Assembly: GCA_023301395.1 (NCBI GenBank)
Contig: JALZUY010000102.1
Span: forward strand, 1-9,653
Source: Nonlabens sp.
GTDB taxonomy: Bacteria; Bacteroidota; Bacteroidia; Flavobacteriales; Flavobacteriaceae
Direction: 5' to 3'
Length of the DNA stretch: 9,653 nucleotides
Below are positions 7,337 through 9,653 of the stretch, one piece after another. The position numbers were made by a program, and so were the translations under genes. Within the stretch, counting starts at the first letter, position 1. Each line of letters opens with the position of its first letter. Below the pieces are notes generated by a model that saw nothing but the letters and a program-made list of their open reading frames with translations, did no database searches and had not been told where the DNA came from.

Positions 7337-7381
7337 TGACATCTATAGTGACATGATGTCATTTTTGTTGTAATAATGTCA
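7337..7381 (-). promoter_or_regulatory. Array of four TGACAT half-sites upstream of dnaK (candidate operator)
   Basis: On the plus strand TGACAT occurs at 7337-7342 and 7349-7354, and its reverse complement ATGTCA at 7356-7361 and 7376-7381. The inner pair forms the palindrome TGACATGATGTCA (7349-7361). Read in a common direction, all four fit RTGACATN followed by A/T. The array lies 66-110 bases before the dnaK start codon. It is not CIRCE (TTAGCACTC-N9-GAGTGCTAA). The regulator is unknown, and the operator role is inferred from symmetry and position. Confidence 0.45.
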
Positions 7382-7400
7382 TTTATGGAGCAGTAATAAT

Positions 7401-7420
7401 TACGCTTTCGCGAAAGCGTA
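7401..7420. repeat. Perfect 20-bp palindrome, core CGCTTTCGCGAAAGCG
   Basis: TACGCTTTCG (7401-7410) is followed directly by its reverse complement CGAAAGCGTA (7411-7420), with no loop. It is the perfect version of the element at 4706-4725. It lies 130-149 bases before the dnaK start, just beyond the TGACAT array. The zero spacer argues for a protein-binding site rather than an RNA hairpin. Confidence 0.9.
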
Positions 7421-7421
7421 T

Positions 7422-7733
7422 CCTTTAATAGTCCTTATTGTATTGGTCTACAATCCAATGTGAAACAGATAATTCAGCTTGCTGAATATCAAAAGGGTTT
7501 GACACACGGATAACAGTTATAAAAACCAATCGCCTCAACTACTCTTGATGCTACTTAGTCAAGCGAAGAATCATCTGTCCTCGCCTTTTCTACGGTGAGG
7601 AGCTTTTGGTAAGTTAGAATATAAAAGCACCTTTCCTCAGATGAGGAAAGGTGGGCAAATTGGAGTTTATGGAAATTTGGTCGGAAAGGTTGAAAGCACA
7701 AATAATATTAATTTTTAAAACAACAATATCTAC
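7422..7733. other. Gene-free stretch between dnaK and sdaA control regions, with several hairpins
   Basis: I see no credible protein-coding gene or tRNA in these 312 bases. They hold several short inverted repeats: ATTCAGC with GCTGAAT (7472-7487), CCTCGCC with GGTGAGG (7579-7600, one G-T pair, eight-base loop), and a strong hairpin at 7628-7653. ATTGGT (7442-7447) can pair with ACCAAT (7525-7530). The clustering of helices could reflect a small RNA or a long leader, but no known RNA family is recognised and no promoter for one is evident. Confidence 0.4.
7618..7653 (-). terminator. Strong hairpin with a weak T tract on the minus strand
   Basis: CACCTTTCCTC (7628-7638) pairs perfectly with GAGGAAAGGTG (7643-7653) around the tetraloop AGAT. 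On the minus strand the stem is followed by GCTTTTATATT, which could serve as a terminator. On the plus strand it is followed by GGCAAATTGG, so it is not a plus-strand terminator. No gene that would use it is seen, so it may block antisense transcription from the sdaA side toward dnaK, or be part of a structured intergenic element. Confidence 0.4.
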
Positions 7734-7741
7734 TATATTTG
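7734..7741 (+). promoter_or_regulatory. Promoter -7 box for sdaA
   Basis: TATATTTG matches the Bacteroidota -7 box TAnnTTTG exactly, 49 bases before the sdaA start codon. The -33 window contains T-rich sequence (7711-7716) but no TTG. Transcription would begin near 7748 and give a leader of about 40 bases that contains the inverted repeat at 7753-7783. Confidence 0.55.
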
Positions 7742-7752
7742 ACTCCAGTATT

Positions 7753-7783
7753 AACGTTGTAGTACTACTAAAATAGCAACGTT
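7753..7783 (+). promoter_or_regulatory. Inverted repeat in the sdaA leader
   Basis: AACGTTG (7753-7759) and CAACGTT (7777-7783) are perfect inverted arms around 17 bases, ending seven bases before the sdaA ATG. Each arm contains the palindrome AACGTT, and the spacer holds TAGTACTA, another palindrome. It lies between the predicted transcription start and the gene, where it could be an operator or an RNA hairpin affecting translation. Neither role can be shown from the sequence. Confidence 0.35.
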
Positions 7784-7790
7784 CTGAATT

Positions 7791-9236
7791 ATGATAGAAA
7801 CAGCAAAAAAGATAGAATCGATAAGTGTTTTTGATATGCTTAAAATAGGTGTTGGGCCATCTAGTTCTCATACACTTGGACCATGGCGCGCCGCTAGTCG
7901 ATTTATACAAAAATTAAAGGATTCTAATAAGATAGGACTGGTTAAGGCCATAGAAGTAGATCTCTACGGCTCATTGTCACTTACTGGAATAGGTCATGCG
8001 ACAGACATCGCAGTTATTATGGGGTTACTAGATGCAGATCCTGAAACTTGCGATATTGAACAAATACCTGACGAAGTTGCTTATCTTAAAGAACAAAAAA
8101 AATTACAAATTGATGGTGTTTATCTCATCGATTTTGATCCAGCAGCTCATATACATTTTCACAAGAAATTTTTACCATATCACCCTAACGGTATGCGGTT
8201 TAAAGCTATTCTTGATAATGGTAAGACAGTGTCAGAGAAGTATTATTCCATTGGTGGTGGTTTTGTGATTCAAGAAGAACGCAAACGTGCCAATCAAAAA
8301 AGACTTGACTTTGAATGTTTTCCAAGACCAATAGAAAAGGCACAAGATCTTCAAGATTATTGTGATAGAGAAGGACGCAACGTATCAGATATTGTTCTTG
8401 AAAACGAGCGATATTTACATACAGACGAAGAAATCGATAAAAGATTTACAGAGATCTGGGATGTCATGCTTGATTCCATGTACATAGGTTGTCATACTGA
8501 GGGAACACTTCCTGGAGGATTGAACGTGAGACGTCGTGCTTATGACACACATCTCAAACTTAAAAAAGGAGCTGAGTATACTAACAAGTATGAATGGATT
8601 AGTTCCATAAGAGCAACTGAAGTGAAATTCCGTGAGATTTTAAAATGGGTTTCTTGTTTTGCACTAGCTGTAAATGAAGTAAACGCATCACTAGGTAGAG
8701 TAGTTACAGCACCTACAAATGGTAGTGCTGGAGTTATTCCTGCAGTGATGATGTATTACATGGTGATAGAAAATCACGATGCTAGTTTTGAAGATATAAA
8801 GAAGTATTTACTAGTTGCTGGAGCAATAGGATCTTTATTTAAAAAAGGAGCAACGATAAGTGCTGCAATGGGTGGCTGTCAAGCAGAGATAGGAGTAAGC
8901 AGCGCCATGGCAGCAGGAGCGCTTACTGAATTAATGGGAGGAACACCAGCACAAGTACTCATGGCAAGTGAAATCGCTATGGAGCACCATCTAGGAATGA
9001 CTTGTGACCCTATAGGCGGATTAGTTCAAATCCCTTGTATTGAAAGAAACGCTATGGGTGCTATAAAAGCTATTAACGCTTGTGAAATGGCACTCGATGC
9101 TGATGCGGCAAATGCTAAAGTACCACTAGATAAAGTTATAGAGACTATGTGGCAAACCGCACAAGATATGAATACCAAGTATAAAGAAACTAGTGAAGGT
9201 GGACTTGCAGTTAGTGTAGGATTGTCTGATTGCTAG
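7791..9236 (+). CDS. sdaA: L-serine ammonia-lyase (L-serine dehydratase), single-chain iron-sulfur type
   Basis: Deaminates L-serine to pyruvate and ammonium in the cytosol, using a [4Fe-4S] cluster instead of pyridoxal phosphate; it feeds serine into central carbon metabolism. At 481 residues it is slightly longer than usual because of about ten extra N-terminal residues before ISVFDMLKIGVGP; M16 is too far inside that motif to be the start. The N-terminal beta domain carries GVGPSSSHTLGP (20-31). The catalytic alpha domain carries GTLPGGLNVRRRA (238-250), NEVNASLGRVVTAPTNGSAG and ISAAMGGCQAEIGVSSAMAAG. C363, C405 (TCDPIGG) and C416 (IPCIERNA) have the same spacing (42, 11) that I recall for the cluster ligands of the Legionella enzyme. 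The last residue, C481 (GLSDC), matches the C-terminal cysteine that folds into the active site as a fourth ligand. It has its own -7 box and an inverted repeat in its leader, and diverges from dnaK. No clear terminator is seen downstream. Confidence 0.97.
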   Translation: MIETAKKIESISVFDMLKIGVGPSSSHTLGPWRAASRFIQKLKDSNKIGLVKAIEVDLYGSLSLTGIGHATDIAVIMGLLDADPETCDIEQIPDEVAYLKEQKKLQIDGVYLIDFDPAAHIHFHKKFLPYHPNGMRFKAILDNGKTVSEKYYSIGGGFVIQEERKRANQKRLDFECFPRPIEKAQDLQDYCDREGRNVSDIVLENERYLHTDEEIDKRFTEIWDVMLDSMYIGCHTEGTLPGGLNVRRRAYDTHLKLKKGAEYTNKYEWISSIRATEVKFREILKWVSCFALAVNEVNASLGRVVTAPTNGSAGVIPAVMMYYMVIENHDASFEDIKKYLLVAGAIGSLFKKGATISAAMGGCQAEIGVSSAMAAGALTELMGGTPAQVLMASEIAMEHHLGMTCDPIGGLVQIPCIERNAMGAIKAINACEMALDADAANAKVPLDKVIETMWQTAQDMNTKYKETSEGGLAVSVGLSDC

Positions 9237-9307
9237 AAGTTTTTTAATTTAGAAATAACCAACCTTAAACTGTAACAATTCTATATTCTTTTAGACTTAT
9301 TTATAGT

Positions 9308-9616
9308 ATGTATAGTATGACTAATGAACAACTGCTTTCTAACCAATTGCCATCTATAGAACAAAGTATATTTGAAAAACATCCTAAACGTTTTTTAAAT
9401 AAAAAACTCATTGCAAAACTCGTTTTCTTTATACCGCTCATCATAGGAATAGGTTTGCTGTTTTTCTATTCTGAGCATGTATATGCATGGTCAGCTTTAG
9501 GAGCTTGGTTTATTCTTCTATTAATCGCTTTATTTATTTCTTATCGTGGCCGATTTTTGTTTCTCGTGTGTGCCGTTGGTTCGGTCCTTCTTGTGCCCGT
9601 TTGGTTCATGTGTTAA
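9308..9616 (+). CDS. Small membrane protein of unknown function
   Basis: The family is not recognised. This 102-residue protein has a polar N-terminal region (1-35, ending in the basic stretch KHPKRFLNKK) and three predicted helices at about 36-53, 60-78 and 82-101. Loops are short, with YRGR between helices two and three, and it ends in WFMC. The positive residues before helix one suggest a cytoplasmic N-terminus. The start at 9308 is uncertain: a second Met at 9317 (MTNEQLLSNQ) may be the true one. It lies 71 bases after sdaA in the same direction with no clear terminator between them, so read-through from sdaA is possible, but no functional link is evident. No exact TAnnTTTG box is seen in the gap. 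The amphipathic-polar to hydrophobic layout argues for a real gene rather than a chance frame. Confidence 0.7.
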   Translation: MYSMTNEQLLSNQLPSIEQSIFEKHPKRFLNKKLIAKLVFFIPLIIGIGLLFFYSEHVYAWSALGAWFILLLIALFISYRGRFLFLVCAVGSVLLVPVWFMC

Positions 9617-9653
9617 GATGTGTAAGAACGGCGAACCGCTTAGCGCAGGGCAA

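Noticed and set aside
7548..7598. Sixteen-codon leader peptide with three Ser codons, followed by hairpins, before sdaA
   Set aside because: The best sdaA promoter box lies downstream of it, no T tract follows the hairpins on the plus strand, and short frames of this size are common by chance.
7640..7660. GAGGAAAGGTGGGC resembles the conserved GAGGAAAGTCC start of RNase P RNA
   Set aside because: The GAGGAAAG is explained by a local perfect hairpin; the other conserved RNase P blocks are absent and sdaA begins too soon after.
7614..7910. Minus-strand open frame of 98 codons overlapping the start of sdaA
   Set aside because: It overlaps the conserved sdaA N-terminal coding region, its composition is unlike the neighbours (many Cys, Tyr, Phe), and it has no recognisable motif or promoter.
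9617..9653. GC-richer tail with CGGCGAACCG at the window end
   Set aside because: Too short to interpret: it may be the edge of a repeat, an RNA or the next gene, but nothing can be supported from 37 bases.
1..9653. CRISPR arrays, transposases, phage genes, toxin-antitoxin pairs, rRNA or tRNA genes
   Set aside because: Looked for on both strands; no regularly spaced repeats, no characteristic proteins and no tRNA T-loop or rRNA signatures were seen.

Overview
The window looks like ordinary chromosome of a marine-type member of the Flavobacteriaceae (Bacteroidota). The evidence is AT-rich DNA, genes without Shine-Dalgarno sequences, several exact matches to the Bacteroidota -7 promoter box TAnnTTTG, a fused ResB/CcsA cytochrome c synthase of the Bacteroidota type, a lipoprotein with an acidic stretch after the lipid cysteine, and two copies of a palindrome (core CGCTTTCGCGAAAGCG) that I associate with Nonlabens/Dokdonia-like genomes. 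The genus is a guess.

Layout, left to right. Positions 1-2862 (+) hold the 3' part of the cytochrome c biogenesis fusion ccsBA, closed by a strong terminator. Positions 3078-4082 (+) encode a probable surface lipoprotein made of two tandem copies of one beta-rich domain. It converges on a DUF1456 (YehS-like) gene at 4165-4662 (-), with a shared bidirectional terminator between them. Positions 4788-5153 (-) hold a remnant of a lipoprotein phosphoesterase-like gene: its signal peptide is readable but has no start codon, and the C-terminal part is gone, although its promoter box and terminator survive. Positions 5379-7271 (-) encode the chaperone DnaK, with its own terminator. Its upstream region carries four symmetric TGACAT half-sites and the second palindrome. 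A gene-free stretch of 519 bases (7272-7790) separates dnaK from the divergent sdaA (7791-9236, +), a single-chain iron-sulfur L-serine dehydratase. A small three-helix membrane protein of unknown function (9308-9616, +) ends the window.

The genes do not form one pathway. Almost every gene has its own promoter and terminator signals, so this is a run of single-gene units: housekeeping (ccsBA, dnaK, sdaA) mixed with conserved unknowns and one decaying gene. I found no CRISPR array, transposase, phage gene, rRNA or tRNA, and no convincing new multi-gene system. The best leads are the dnaK upstream half-site array, the repeated palindrome, the decayed lipoprotein gene with a hairpin where its start should be, the duplicated lipoprotein domain, and the histidine-rich junction inside CcsBA.
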